Assembly: GCA_963761435.1 (NCBI GenBank)
Contig: CAVXHJ010000001.1
Location: forward strand, 581,523-645,522
DNA: 64,000 nucleotides
Direction of reading: 5' to 3'
From: Roseiarcus sp963761435
GTDB lineage: Bacteria > Pseudomonadota > Alphaproteobacteria > Rhizobiales > Beijerinckiaceae
Shown: piece after piece, positions 19,297 through 27,484 of the stretch
How the letters are laid out: each line of letters begins with the position of its first letter
Position numbering within the stretch: the first letter of the stretch is position 1
Made by a program: the position numbers and the translations under genes
The notes under the pieces: generated by a model
What the model was told of the DNA's origin: nothing
Database searches by the model: none
What the model saw: the letters and a program-made list of their open reading frames with translations, nothing else

Positions 19297-19420
19297 CAGG
19301 AGACTAGTGGTTCACTTGGTCGAGCAAGGTAAGCGGAAACGTCGATCACCAAATACGGTATTTCCGGTCCGCCAAACTCAACCGCTAACTCGACTACTGC
19401 GCTATTGGGACTCCAAGGCC

Positions 19421-20392
19421 TCATGGGCTCCTAAGCCCGCCCAGCGCCCGAAATCTTGCCTCCGTGATTGTCGATCCGAACATTGTAAAGCGCTTATGCA
19501 GCCAGTTCGAGGGGCGTGAGAACTGCTCGCCTGTCAGGAGCACATGATCAAGACCCGCAGCTTGGATAAGTTCCGGTTGCGACGCGCGCGCGCTCCCGTT
19601 GGCGAACGCGTATACGGTCGGCCGAATCCCCAAGCGTGTTTTGAAAAACCTTATGCATTTATTAATGTCCTCAGTTAGATAGGCGTCGGTCTCTTCGGCC
19701 ATTGTGGCGTGCTCGAATGAATGGGCCCCAATCTCGTGCCAAGATGCGACCTGCCGAGCCTCCTCGATCGACATGACCGGAGTGGGGCGAAAACCATCGA
19801 AACGTTGGAAATCCGGCTCGAGTTTTGCAAATATCTCTTTCTGCTTGGCGATTGGGCAGTTCTTCAAAGCCTTTGACGCGCGCAGACCAGATTTGATCCG
19901 TTCGTCGGGATCCGCGCCGGCGGGCAGCCCAGGGAGTGGCGTCTCTCGCAACAACGCGGTCGGCGCGGTTCGGACAAAATCTTGCAGCTGAACATTCATC
20001 GGCGGCAAGCCGCTGTCCAACGCAGCGGGGATGAGATTTTGATTGACGCGCAGTCCATGCTTTTCGACTATCGGAACGACAACCTCGATAAAATCCTTAT
20101 ATCCGTCATCGAATGAAAGGATTAGCGGAGGCCTGCCGCCGAAATTACGCAACCCCAAATCGGCGAAAGTAACGATCGCGAATCTTCGCTTCAACCAAGA
20201 GACAAGTTCGTCAAAAAGCGCCGGCTTCATCGCCGCGCCGGCGCTGCCCTCTGCGTCGTCGACCCGGTGAAAGTTCAGGATCGCGAGTGCCTGCGAGCGG
20301 GCGAGAGCAGGAATTCGGGCTCCCGCGGCGAAGTTGGAGCCGAGAATTGACAGAGCGAGCGGCTTCAAAGATGCGCCGAGAGAACCAATCAT
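19421..20392 (-). CDS. Polysaccharide deacetylase family protein
   Basis: 323 residues. The NodB-homology domain starts at ALAILNFHRVDD (about 34-45), continues with PPLILSFDDGYKDFIEVVVPIVEKHGLRVNQNL (the catalytic Asp and metal Asp in SFDDGY), then WHEIGAHSFEHATMAEE (metal-binding H-S-x2-H), then RPTVYAFANGSARASQPEL. The N-terminal 30 residues are mildly hydrophobic (LKPLALSILGSNFAAGARI) but not a clear signal peptide. It probably removes N-acetyl groups from sugars of the polymer or its precursor. An FkbM methyltransferase remnant ends 10 bases upstream and the glycosyltransferase gene follows after about 120 bases, all on one strand. Confidence 0.9.
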   Translation of the reverse strand: MIGSLGASLKPLALSILGSNFAAGARIPALARSQALAILNFHRVDDAEGSAGAAMKPALFDELVSWLKRRFAIVTFADLGLRNFGGRPPLILSFDDGYKDFIEVVVPIVEKHGLRVNQNLIPAALDSGLPPMNVQLQDFVRTAPTALLRETPLPGLPAGADPDERIKSGLRASKALKNCPIAKQKEIFAKLEPDFQRFDGFRPTPVMSIEEARQVASWHEIGAHSFEHATMAEETDAYLTEDINKCIRFFKTRLGIRPTVYAFANGSARASQPELIQAAGLDHVLLTGEQFSRPSNWLHKRFTMFGSTITEARFRALGGLRSP

Positions 20393-20401
20393 GCGCGCGC
20401 T

Positions 20402-21010
20402 TCACTCACGCGGCGAGAAGCAAGAAAAATTGCGGCCATCTATTTCGGCGACTTGAAAGTCAAGTTGTCGGAGCAACGACGCGGCTTCGCCGCCATCGCC
20501 CCGCCTCGCAAAGCCGCAGCTTCCGCTCCTTCAAGATCCAGCTTAAGAAGTCTGATCTCTCCAACTGCGGCGAGGATGACATCAAGAGTAGTAGACTCCA
20601 CTGGGATGCTGGGCGTCGCCCGACCGACCCAATCTTTACCCACAATGCTCGCCAGCCCATAGAGGCCTGGCTCCATCGAAGCAACGACAATTCTCATCGG
20701 GAAGGCCCCATAGCGCTTTTTCGATCAAGGTTTGATTCAATTGGATGTTCTTTCGCAGACACGCCCTGTTTCGGGGATCATTTCGAAAGCGACCATATGT
20801 CCGGTCGGCTCAACACAATTCGCGAGGGAGACGGTCACGGCGCAATATTCGTTCCAGCGTCGACAACAGTGTCCCCAGATCGCACTTCGCGCTGGATGAC
20901 ATAAAAAAGCTTCGCGTTATTTCTAGAGAGACTTGCGCCAGTCATCACTGCGCCACCTGACGTAAAACAGGCGGCTTCCCTTTGCGATGATCCTGACAGG
21001 TATTAGTGCA
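20402..21010 (-). pseudogene. FkbM-family methyltransferase remnant
   Basis: A chain of fragments in shifting frames spells an FkbM-type SAM-dependent methyltransferase. In order on the minus strand they are REVRSGDTVVDAGTNI (SAM-binding), GHMVAFEMIPETGRV, NIQLNQTLIEKALWG, STTLDVILAAVGEI-RLLKLDLEGAEAAALRG (the VEGAE-like signature), and RQLDFQVAEIDGRNFSCF ending at a TGA at 20402. At least three, probably four, frame changes are needed (near 20500, 20695, 20755 and 20850). An intact gene is not possible here even with one corrected base, unlike other broken genes in the window. It would have O-methylated a sugar. Confidence 0.75.
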
Positions 21011-21014
21011 TACC

Positions 21015-21768
21015 CTAGTTACAAATGAGGAAGCTGCTGATTCGTGCGCCTTGAGGTTCAGATTCTCCTACAGTTGCATCGAACAGAAGCGTGACATTCG
21101 GTACGTTAAACGGCGGCGCTGTCACCACGATGCCAGAGTTCAAATAGGCGCGGGATTCGTGGCCATGCGCCTTGTCCCTATTTGGTTTGAAGGAACCGAT
21201 TGGGCCAGGATGAGACTCCGTGACGATAATCCACTTGAATACGTGCAGCTTTGATAGAATCTTGGAAATTTGCTCGTTTGAGAGATGTTGCAATACCTCT
21301 CGCACTAGGCAAAGATCGCCTTTGGGAAGCTCATCTGTAATTATGTTGAGGCATTGAAACTGAATGTGATCAGTTCCGAAGCCAACCTGATTCGCTTGAA
21401 TTCAGCGGTTCCACAATGTCGACCCCGATATACTGAATTGTCGGGCGTACGAGATGGCCTCCGACTCGAAAATCGCCGCACCCCAAGTCAACCACTGCCT
21501 TGACTCCGTGCGTATCAATGAAAGCGTTAACACGATCCGCATACTGGCTCGCGGCTATTTCTCCAGAGCCTGGCCCAGAATAAAACGAGGGTTCCTTCTC
21601 AACACGTGGTTCGCCGGTGTCCCAGATATTTTCCGCGTAGATCTCTGTAAATACGTCCTCAGTGCTTCGACGTCTATCCTTCCACTGTCTTGGGAGGCGG
21701 CGTAGCCGTCGCGATACTAGGAGAACTGGCCAAGGAGTACGCCGTCTAAGAAAGTCTTTGACGCTCAT
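21015..21768 (-). pseudogene. SAM-dependent methyltransferase, single frameshift
   Basis: ATG at 21768 opens MSVKDFLRRRTPWPV, then VFTEIYAENIWDTGEP, GSGEIAASQYADRVNAFI and VKAVVDLGCGDFRVGGHL (SAM motif I), up to IGVDIVEPL. At about 21402 the frame must shift by one base (minus strand CTG-A-ATTCAAGCG) to continue as QVGFGTDHIQFQCLNI, LCLVREVLQHLSNEQI, WIIVTESHPGP and the C-terminus ending in SFLICN at 21015. Joined, it is about 250 residues and looks complete. With the one extra base it would stop after about 132 residues. The likely role is methylation of a sugar or amine in the repeat unit. It sits between the flippase and the FkbM remnant. Confidence 0.78.
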
Positions 21769-21904
21769 GTGTCCCGCAATACCCGACCGCACGCTGAAAG
21801 GCGGCGCAGGTAGGCGGCGCCACGCGACAAAAGTCGCCGGACTCCCTCCGGCGCCGCACATTTCAGAAGCCGCCGAGTTATTGAAGCCAGGCGGCAAAGA
21901 CCCT

Positions 21905-23290
21905 TCAAACAATCTGCGGGCGCCCAGAAAGCGACAGACGAGTTGGGCCAAATATTGCGGAAAAGGCGGATATATCCAGTCCTAGCTTTTCGCGCGCGAC
22001 GCTCCACAATATTCCGCTTCGGACAAGCTCGGATCCGACAATTGCAATAGCGGCGGCGTTTATTCCGAAGCGGCTGTACAGGGCCAATGTCAGGGTCACG
22101 CCGACTGCGACGCCAACGGCGTACGCCAGAGTGACAGCGCGCTCGAACCCAGTCATCATCAAAATAATTGTGCTCGAACCGAAAAAACCACTAATTGTAT
22201 AAGCACCAGATATCACAACCAAAGGCAACCAGCTCTCTTGATAGGCAATGCCGAACACTAAAGTTATTGCCTCCTTGCCAACCAGCGCAAGGGCAACCGT
22301 CGCCACGAGCGCGGTCGTGAATAAACCTAACGCTGAACCGCTTGCGATCATTTGCAACTTCCTAAGTTCTCCGGAGGAGTGCAGTTGGGCGACATACGGC
22401 ATGATCACAAGGGTAAGTACTGCCGACGGCAGCGTGATGAAAGCGGCGACAGCCAGCGCGACCCGATAGATCCCAACCTGGTCAAGCGATGCAAGAGCTC
22501 CAAATATCAAAATCGCGTATTGGCCATCGATTGTACGTAGCAGTTCCGTCCCGGTGGTCGGTACCGCGAACGCCGCCCACGAGCGCCACTGAGCGACCGC
22601 CTTAGCCCGCTTAATATCGGGGGGCGTCAATGCCGACAGGGTCCAAAAACACAGCCCGAGCGTGATGGCTGCGGCGATCGTCTGCATCGCCATCGCGCCG
22701 GCTGCGTCCAGGCGAGCCGTTATTCCGGCCATCCCCAGCAGCAGAATTGCAAATATCGCGGGTCGAAAGAGTACGTCAAAAAGCTGAGCTCCGACGACCC
22801 TGTGATAGCCGCGAAGCATTCCCACGCCGAGATTGCTCAGTGCAAAAAGCGGAATGCTTACGAGTTCCCAATAGTATGCGCGCGCGACGGCATCGGTTCG
22901 CGCAAAAGCCGGGGCGACATATATTAGGGCAGTCGCTAACGCGACAATTGCGGACGCGCCAAAAACTACGGCGGTGAGCGAGAGCAACGTTCCTTTGGCC
23001 TCGTTCAACGCGCCCCGTGTCACAAAAACGGAAAGCTCTCGTGTAACGAGTTGAGGCAATCCGAGTTGTGCGGGAACGAGCAAAAGCGCCACCAAGGCCA
23101 TGACGGTCCCGTATTGCCCATATTCTGTTGGGCCGAGGTAGCGAGCAAGTTGCAACCCGACCAAAAAGGAAAGGAACACGCCGAGGAGACGGGCGCCAGC
23201 GCTGCCCAACATCGCCACGATCAGCTTCCGCGCCAGGCTGTCCGGGCGGCCAAAGTTCATGTTGGCAAAATTCAAGTTGAAAAGTTTCAT
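21905..23290 (-). CDS. wzx: Wzx-type polysaccharide flippase
   Basis: 461 residues with about twelve predicted membrane helices. The N-terminus (about 25-75) has VAMLGSAGARLLGVFLSFLVG and LARYLGPTEYGQYGTVMALVALLLVPAQLGLPQLVTREL, the signature of the MATE/MOP-type polysaccharide exporter family; later VGMLRGYHRVVGAQLFDVLFRP and a C-terminal repeat of the topology follow. It moves lipid-linked repeat units across the inner membrane to the EpsG-like polymerase. Start is ATG at 23290. The epimerase reading frame, before IS insertion, ended 9 bases upstream of it, so these two were one transcript unit. The IS-A/IS-C pair now lies directly upstream and may change its expression. Confidence 0.9.
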   Translation of the reverse strand: MKLFNLNFANMNFGRPDSLARKLIVAMLGSAGARLLGVFLSFLVGLQLARYLGPTEYGQYGTVMALVALLLVPAQLGLPQLVTRELSVFVTRGALNEAKGTLLSLTAVVFGASAIVALATALIYVAPAFARTDAVARAYYWELVSIPLFALSNLGVGMLRGYHRVVGAQLFDVLFRPAIFAILLLGMAGITARLDAAGAMAMQTIAAAITLGLCFWTLSALTPPDIKRAKAVAQWRSWAAFAVPTTGTELLRTIDGQYAILIFGALASLDQVGIYRVALAVAAFITLPSAVLTLVIMPYVAQLHSSGELRKLQMIASGSALGLFTTALVATVALALVGKEAITLVFGIAYQESWLPLVVISGAYTISGFFGSSTIILMMTGFERAVTLAYAVGVAVGVTLTLALYSRFGINAAAIAIVGSELVRSGILWSVAREKLGLDISAFSAIFGPTRLSLSGRPQIV

Positions 23291-23299
23291 GAGAGGAAC

Positions 23300-23346
23300 C
23301 TACGCGTCCACACTCCGGAACCCTATTTCGGACTCGAACGCTCTAG
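23300..23346 (-). pseudogene. 3' tail of the interrupted epimerase gene
   Basis: Fourteen codons, AFESEIGFRSVDA plus stop at 23300-23302, continue in frame from the epimerase part that ends at 25550, once the IS pair and one TA copy are removed (join reads AMPWYV-RAFESEIG). This shows exactly where the original gene ended, 9 bases before the flippase ATG. Confidence 0.75.
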
Positions 23347-24669
23347 CAGGCTGCTGAAAAACTGACTGCGTTTCCGCAAGAATGGGGTTAGGCGCGAAAT
23401 TTTTCGCCTGGATAAGGTTCATCCGGGGAAGATGTCCTCGGCCTCGGATCATTGTTCCCTCATTCTTCAAGCCGTCAGACACAGTTTGCCCCTCGGAGCC
23501 AGAAGCTTGGGCAGGCGGACGATGTTGTAGGCTGCGATGGCGAAGACGAAGACGGCGCGAACCTTGGCGAGGCCGCGCACCTTCACTTGCGCGAGCCCGC
23601 CCACCGTCTTGCTCCAGCCGAAGCATTCCTCGATCCGTTTGCGCAGCCGTTGGCTGATCGCATAGCGAAGGCTCGCTGCGACCTCGGGCGAGATGGCGGT
23701 CTTGCGCGCCTTGCCGGTCTTGCTGACCGTCCCGTTGATCGCCACGTGCGGCTCGATCCCGCGCGCCTTCAAGCCTTCGACGAAGGCCTCGGCGTCGTAG
23801 TTCTTGTCGGCGCCGAGGGTCGCGCCCTTGGGCAACCGCTCGCTCAAGGCTGCGGCCGCCTCGCGTTCCGCCGTTCCGGTGGCCAAAGTCGCCTCGGCCC
23901 CGACCACAAGCCCGTTGCGGTTCTCCATCAACGCATGGCCAAGATAGGAAAGACGACTCTCCTGCCCGTCGCCTTTCCTGAACAAGCGCGCATCCTTGTC
24001 CGTTGTCGAGGCGTGCGTCTCGTTCGATCGCTTCGTCTTGCGGAAATCCGTTTCCCCGTTGCGCCCCGGTGTCGGCGGCTCACCCGACCCATCCTTGGGC
24101 CGAAAGCTCTTCATCGACGCCCAGGCCTTGAGCAATGTCCCGTCGACTGAAAAATGGTCCGCGCTCATGAGCCCCTTCACCTCCGGCAAGGCAAGCAGCG
24201 AAGCCAGAAACCCTTGCGCGATCTCATGCGTGAGCAGACGGTCGCGGTTCTTGGAAAAGGTCGAGGCGTCGAAAACCTTCTCGTCGATCGACAACCCGAC
24301 GAACCAGCGAAACAGCATGTCGAACTCCAACCGTTCGACCAATTGTCGCTCCGAGCGGATCGAATAGAGAAGCTGCAACAGCGTGGCCCGCAGCAGCCGT
24401 TCCGGCGGTATGGAGGGACGCCCGACCGCCTCGTAAAGCGCCGAAAACCTCGCGTCGAGCTCGTCGAGCGCCGCATTGGCCAGTCGCCGCATCGCCCGTA
24501 ACGGATGCTTCGCCGGAAGCCTGGCCTCGACATCGACGTAAGAGAACAACGCCCCGCTTGTCCGATCCTCGCCCCGCATCGATCCCCCCGAATCATCGCC
24601 TCGATCCAAAGGAATCACGGGATAAAGGCAAACACCAGCGCGTATTCGGCCGACTTTTTCAGCAGCCTG
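23347..24669 (-). mobile_element. IS-A copy 1, IS5-type element with CTAG target duplication
   Basis: 1323 bases bounded by near-perfect inverted ends (CAGGCTGCTGAAAAA at left, its complement TTTTTCAGCAGCCTG at right) and flanked by CTAG on both sides (23343-23346, 24670-24673). It carries one transposase. A second copy at 59938-61260 differs at position 23524/60115 (G/A) and almost nowhere else that I can see, so one copy is recent. It abuts IS-C, sharing the CTAG. Confidence 0.88.
23467..24579 (-). CDS. IS5-type transposase (IS-A)
   Basis: 370 residues from ATG at 24579, which has a GGGGGG ribosome binding site; an in-frame GTG lies at 24618. N-terminal DUF772-like region: LFSYVDVEARLPAKHPLRAMRRL, GRPSIPPERLLRATLLQLLYSIRSERQLVERL and FRWFVGLSIDEKVFDASTFSKNRDRLL. 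DDE catalytic region: DHFSVDGTLLKAWASMKSFRPKDG, LGADKNYDAEAFVEGLKARGIEPHVA and the C-terminal E in RIEECFGWSKTVGG. Length and order are intact, so it is probably active. Related to the IS-B transposase in this window (same domain order, perhaps half the residues shared by eye), but clearly a separate element. Confidence 0.92.
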   Translation of the reverse strand: MRGEDRTSGALFSYVDVEARLPAKHPLRAMRRLANAALDELDARFSALYEAVGRPSIPPERLLRATLLQLLYSIRSERQLVERLEFDMLFRWFVGLSIDEKVFDASTFSKNRDRLLTHEIAQGFLASLLALPEVKGLMSADHFSVDGTLLKAWASMKSFRPKDGSGEPPTPGRNGETDFRKTKRSNETHASTTDKDARLFRKGDGQESRLSYLGHALMENRNGLVVGAEATLATGTAEREAAAALSERLPKGATLGADKNYDAEAFVEGLKARGIEPHVAINGTVSKTGKARKTAISPEVAASLRYAISQRLRKRIEECFGWSKTVGGLAQVKVRGLAKVRAVFVFAIAAYNIVRLPKLLAPRGKLCLTA

Positions 24670-24672
24670 CTA

Positions 24673-25548
24673 GGTCACCAACTCATAAACCTGAACCCTA
24701 TTCGGATGGCGGCGAGTTTGACGAGGGCGAGGTAGTTGGCGTCGTGTTTTTCGTAGCGTGTCGCGACGGCTCGGAAATGTTTGAGTTTGTTGAAGAAGCA
24801 TTCGACGAGATTTCGAAAGCGGTAGAGGTAGCGGCTGAAGGAGGGGACGTTCACCCGATGGGGCATCGGCTTGATGTTGCCCCATGCGCCTTGTCTTGCG
24901 AGGCGCGCCCGCAGCGCGTCGCTGTCGTAGCCGCGGTCGGCGAGGAGGATTTGGCCTTCGCCGAGACCGGCGAGCATGTCGGCCGCGCTTCGCCCGTCAT
25001 GAGCTTGTCCGGCCGTCAGCTTGAGCAGAATGGGCAGGCCGTTGGCGTCGACGAGGGCATGGATCTTGGTGGTCAGTCCGCCTCGCGAGCGCCCCATGCA
25101 GCGGGCTCCAGCGAGGTCCCGAGCGGGGGATGACGTTTCTTCAGACCCCCTTTTTTGCCGTTGGCGCCATGCTGGTGGACGCGGATCGAGGAACTGTCGA
25201 TCATCTGCAAATCGCCATCGTAGGCTTTTGAGATCGCTTCGAATATCCGATCCCAGACGCCGATCCTGGCCCAGCGGACGAAACGGTTGTAGCAGGTCGT
25301 CGATGGTCCGTAGCGCTCGGGAATTTCGGCCCAGGGCGAACCGGTGCGCAGCCGCCAGTAAATGCCGTTGAGCACCTTGCGATCGTCCGAACGCGGCACG
25401 CCGCGCGGCTTGTTCGGCAAGAGAGGCTCGATGATCGACCACTCGAAATCAGATAGCTCGTACCGGCGTGGCGTCATGTTCGCTCCCCCTCACGGAGCTT
25501 GAATCACGCCGCGCCCAAAAAAGGAATCCTCTTTATGAGTTTGTGACC
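24673..25548 (-). mobile_element. IS-C copy 1, IS5 family (IS427-like)
   Basis: 876 bases with ends GGTCACCAACTCATAAA and its near-complement TTTATGAGTTTGTGACC, flanked by TA (24671-24672 and 25549-25550). Inserted in the 3' end of a sugar epimerase gene. Copies of the same length lie at 52235-53110 and 61264-62139. The TA target duplication and two-frame transposase fit the IS427 group. Confidence 0.9.
24675..25477 (-). CDS. IS427-like transposase, two overlapping frames (IS-C)
   Basis: The first frame (25477 down to 25073, 134 codons) holds MTPRRYELSDFEWSIIEPLLP, GIYWRLRTGSPWAEIPERYGP and MIDSSSIRVHQHGANGKKGG. The second frame (to 24675) holds GRSRGGLTTKIHALVDANGLP, LLADRGYDSDALRARL and FSRYLYRFRNLVECFFNKLKHFRAVATRYEK, giving a complete DDE set only when joined. 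The run GGCAAAAAAGGGGG in the NGKKGG codons is a plausible -1 slippage site, as in other IS427 members, so this is probably programmed frameshifting and not decay; the same arrangement in all three copies supports this. Confidence 0.88.
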
Positions 25549-26564
25549 TAACGTACCACGGCATCGCCATCCGTAGCCCATCTGCGACGCGATGCGTGGG
25601 CACATAGCCAAGGCGGCTGGCCGCCTTGCCGACGTCCGCTTGGCTGTGGCGGACGTCGCCGGCGCGAAAATCGCGGTAGCGAGGCGCGCCGTCCCGAACA
25701 TGCGGAAAGTCGGCCTCGAGCAGCCGGCGCAATTCGGCGTAGAGATTGTTCAGTGTCGTGCGATCGCCGACCGCGACATTATACACTTCGTTGATCGGTT
25801 CGGGACCTTTCGCCGTCGCGGCAAGTAAATTCGCCTGTACGGCGTTAGCAATGTAACAGAAATCGCGGCTGGTTTCTCCGTCCCCGTTGATGAACACGGG
25901 ATCGCCCTTGATCATGGCCGCAGTCCATTTGGGGATCACAGCGGCATAAGCGCCGTTTGGATCTTGCCTTGCGCCGAAGACGTTAAAGTAGCGCAAGCCG
26001 ATCGAACTCGAGGCCGTAGCAAAGGGCAAAAACACTAGCATAGAGCTCATTGACGTATTTCGTGACAGCGTAAGGGCTCAATGGCCGACCAATGACGTCT
26101 TCCACTTTTGGCAGTCCAGGATGATCGCCATAGGTTGAGCTGCTGGCGGCGTAGACGAATCGCTTGACCCCGGCGTCTCGCGCAGCAACGAGCATATTGA
26201 CGAAACCGCTGACATTGACGGCGTTGGTTGCAATCGGATCGGCGACGCTGCGGGGCACGGAGCCGAGAGCCGCCTGATGCAGCACATAGTCGACGCTGCC
26301 GCACGCTCGGCGACAATCATCGAACTTACGGATGTCGCCCTCGATGAAGTTGAACCGCGCCCATTGCGATCGCTCGACCAGGGCCCTCACTTCATCGAGA
26401 TTGCGCTGGTGGCCGGTCGTGAAGTTGTCCAGCCCAACCACCCGCTGATCGAGCGTGAGAAGCGTCTCGAGCAGGTTCGAGCCGATAAATCCAGCGACGC
26501 CGGTAATCAGCCAGGCGCGCGGACTGGTCCGCAATTCTGCGCACGCCTTTTCGTAACGGGTCAC
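25549..26564 (-). pseudogene. UDP-N-acetylglucosamine/UDP-glucose 4-epimerase-like, frameshifted and IS-interrupted
   Basis: GTG at 26564 opens VTRYEKACAELRTSPRAWLITGVAGFIGSNLLETLL, the usual start of WbpP/capsular 4-epimerases with the GxxGxxG NAD motif. Then come VVGLDNFTTGHQRNLDEV, FIEGDIRKFDDC, HQAALGSVPRSV and AASSSTYGDHPGLPKVED; the SxnYxxxK site is SPYAVTKYVNELYA. Near 26003 one extra base moves the frame, after which SIGLRYFNVFGARQDPNGAYAAVIPKW, GDGETSRDFCYIANAVQANLLAA and LGYVPTHRVADGLRMAMPWYVR follow. The element inserted at 25549-25550 replaced the last 13 codons, now stranded at 23300-23346. It would interconvert UDP-Glc(NAc)/UDP-Gal(NAc) for the repeat unit. Confidence 0.85.
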
Positions 26565-26672
26565 TTCGCAAAACCTACATGCGCCGTTCGCAGCGGGCGT
26601 GATGAGCGCCGACAGGGCGGCGCCTCGCCAGGCCGACGCCATGAACGGGGGAGCGTGCTGCTTTTATGGCTT

Positions 26673-27443
26673 TCATGGCTTACGGACAACGCCGACATAT
26701 TTGCCTTCACTCGTAGTCACCGCGAAACTCAGGCCAAGCTTTTCGACAAAGTGACGAAACGCAAAATTGTCACCAATGTCGTCTGAGATAAAGATCCCGC
26801 CCGAACGTAAAGAGTTCCACAACAGGGGATAGCCGTATTGACGACCATAGTAGGACTTGTCTGAATCGTAATGACAAAGATCGATGGGGTATCCGATAAG
26901 CTTGATAGCTTTGGGGATTCCGCGCCTGTCCGGCATTCGTACGAGCGACCATTGGGTGCGAAGACGAGCGGGAACAGCGACCCCAACCTCGTCTTCGTTG
27001 TTCATCTTGGGGTAGGGCATGTCGACGCTGACAAGACGGGCATTTGGCCGTTCAGAGAGGGCGACAAGGATCGCCAGACTGGACCATCCATACGCCACGC
27101 CCGTCTCCACTACGCGCTGAGCTCCAGCCAATTTCGTGGCCGCGTAGATGAGATCGAGGTGGCCCGGACCGCCCATTTTTGCTTTGGCGCGAGAAGCCAA
27201 CGAGCCCGCTTCCGCCAGCACGTCCTCCCGCAAAGTCGGAATATCGCCCGCAGGAGACAGGCCAATGTGCCGCAAAGCCTGCGCAACCGACATGACCTTG
27301 GATGCCGCCCAAGCCTTGGCGTTTGCTCCGCTCAGAGCAGAATCCCGATTGGGCTTGAATTTGCGAACCGCAAGGCCGGCGGCGTGAGCCCAGTGGGTCG
27401 GCCGCTGCGCGAACCACAATACGGTCATTGCCTTACCGAGCAT
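26673..27443 (-). CDS. Class I SAM-dependent methyltransferase (Methyltransf_24-like)
   Basis: 256 residues. Central SAM motif: AGAQRVVETGVAYGWSSLAILVAL (about 106-130), followed by ARLVSVDMPYPKMNNEDEVG (acidic end of strand 2), PIDLCHYDSDKSYYGRQYGYPLLWNSLRSGGIFISDDIGDN (D-S-D-K metal/catalytic-like region) and a C-terminal EGKYVGVVRKP. The arrangement DSDKSY...GGxFISDDI matches class I methyltransferases of the Methyltransf_24 type. The N-terminal 95 residues are less conserved. It probably methylates a sugar or an acyl group of the polymer. It lies 41 bases downstream of the glycosyltransferase gene. Confidence 0.85.
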   Translation of the reverse strand: MLGKAMTVLWFAQRPTHWAHAAGLAVRKFKPNRDSALSGANAKAWAASKVMSVAQALRHIGLSPAGDIPTLREDVLAEAGSLASRAKAKMGGPGHLDLIYAATKLAGAQRVVETGVAYGWSSLAILVALSERPNARLVSVDMPYPKMNNEDEVGVAVPARLRTQWSLVRMPDRRGIPKAIKLIGYPIDLCHYDSDKSYYGRQYGYPLLWNSLRSGGIFISDDIGDNFAFRHFVEKLGLSFAVTTSEGKYVGVVRKP

Positions 27444-27484
27444 GACTCTCTGAGCAATCCACCAAGTGTACTTGCGCTGAGCAG

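Noticed and set aside
24558..25133. 191-codon frame, repeated at 61149 and 52650
   Set aside because: Shadow of the IS-C transposase on the other strand, hence present in every copy.
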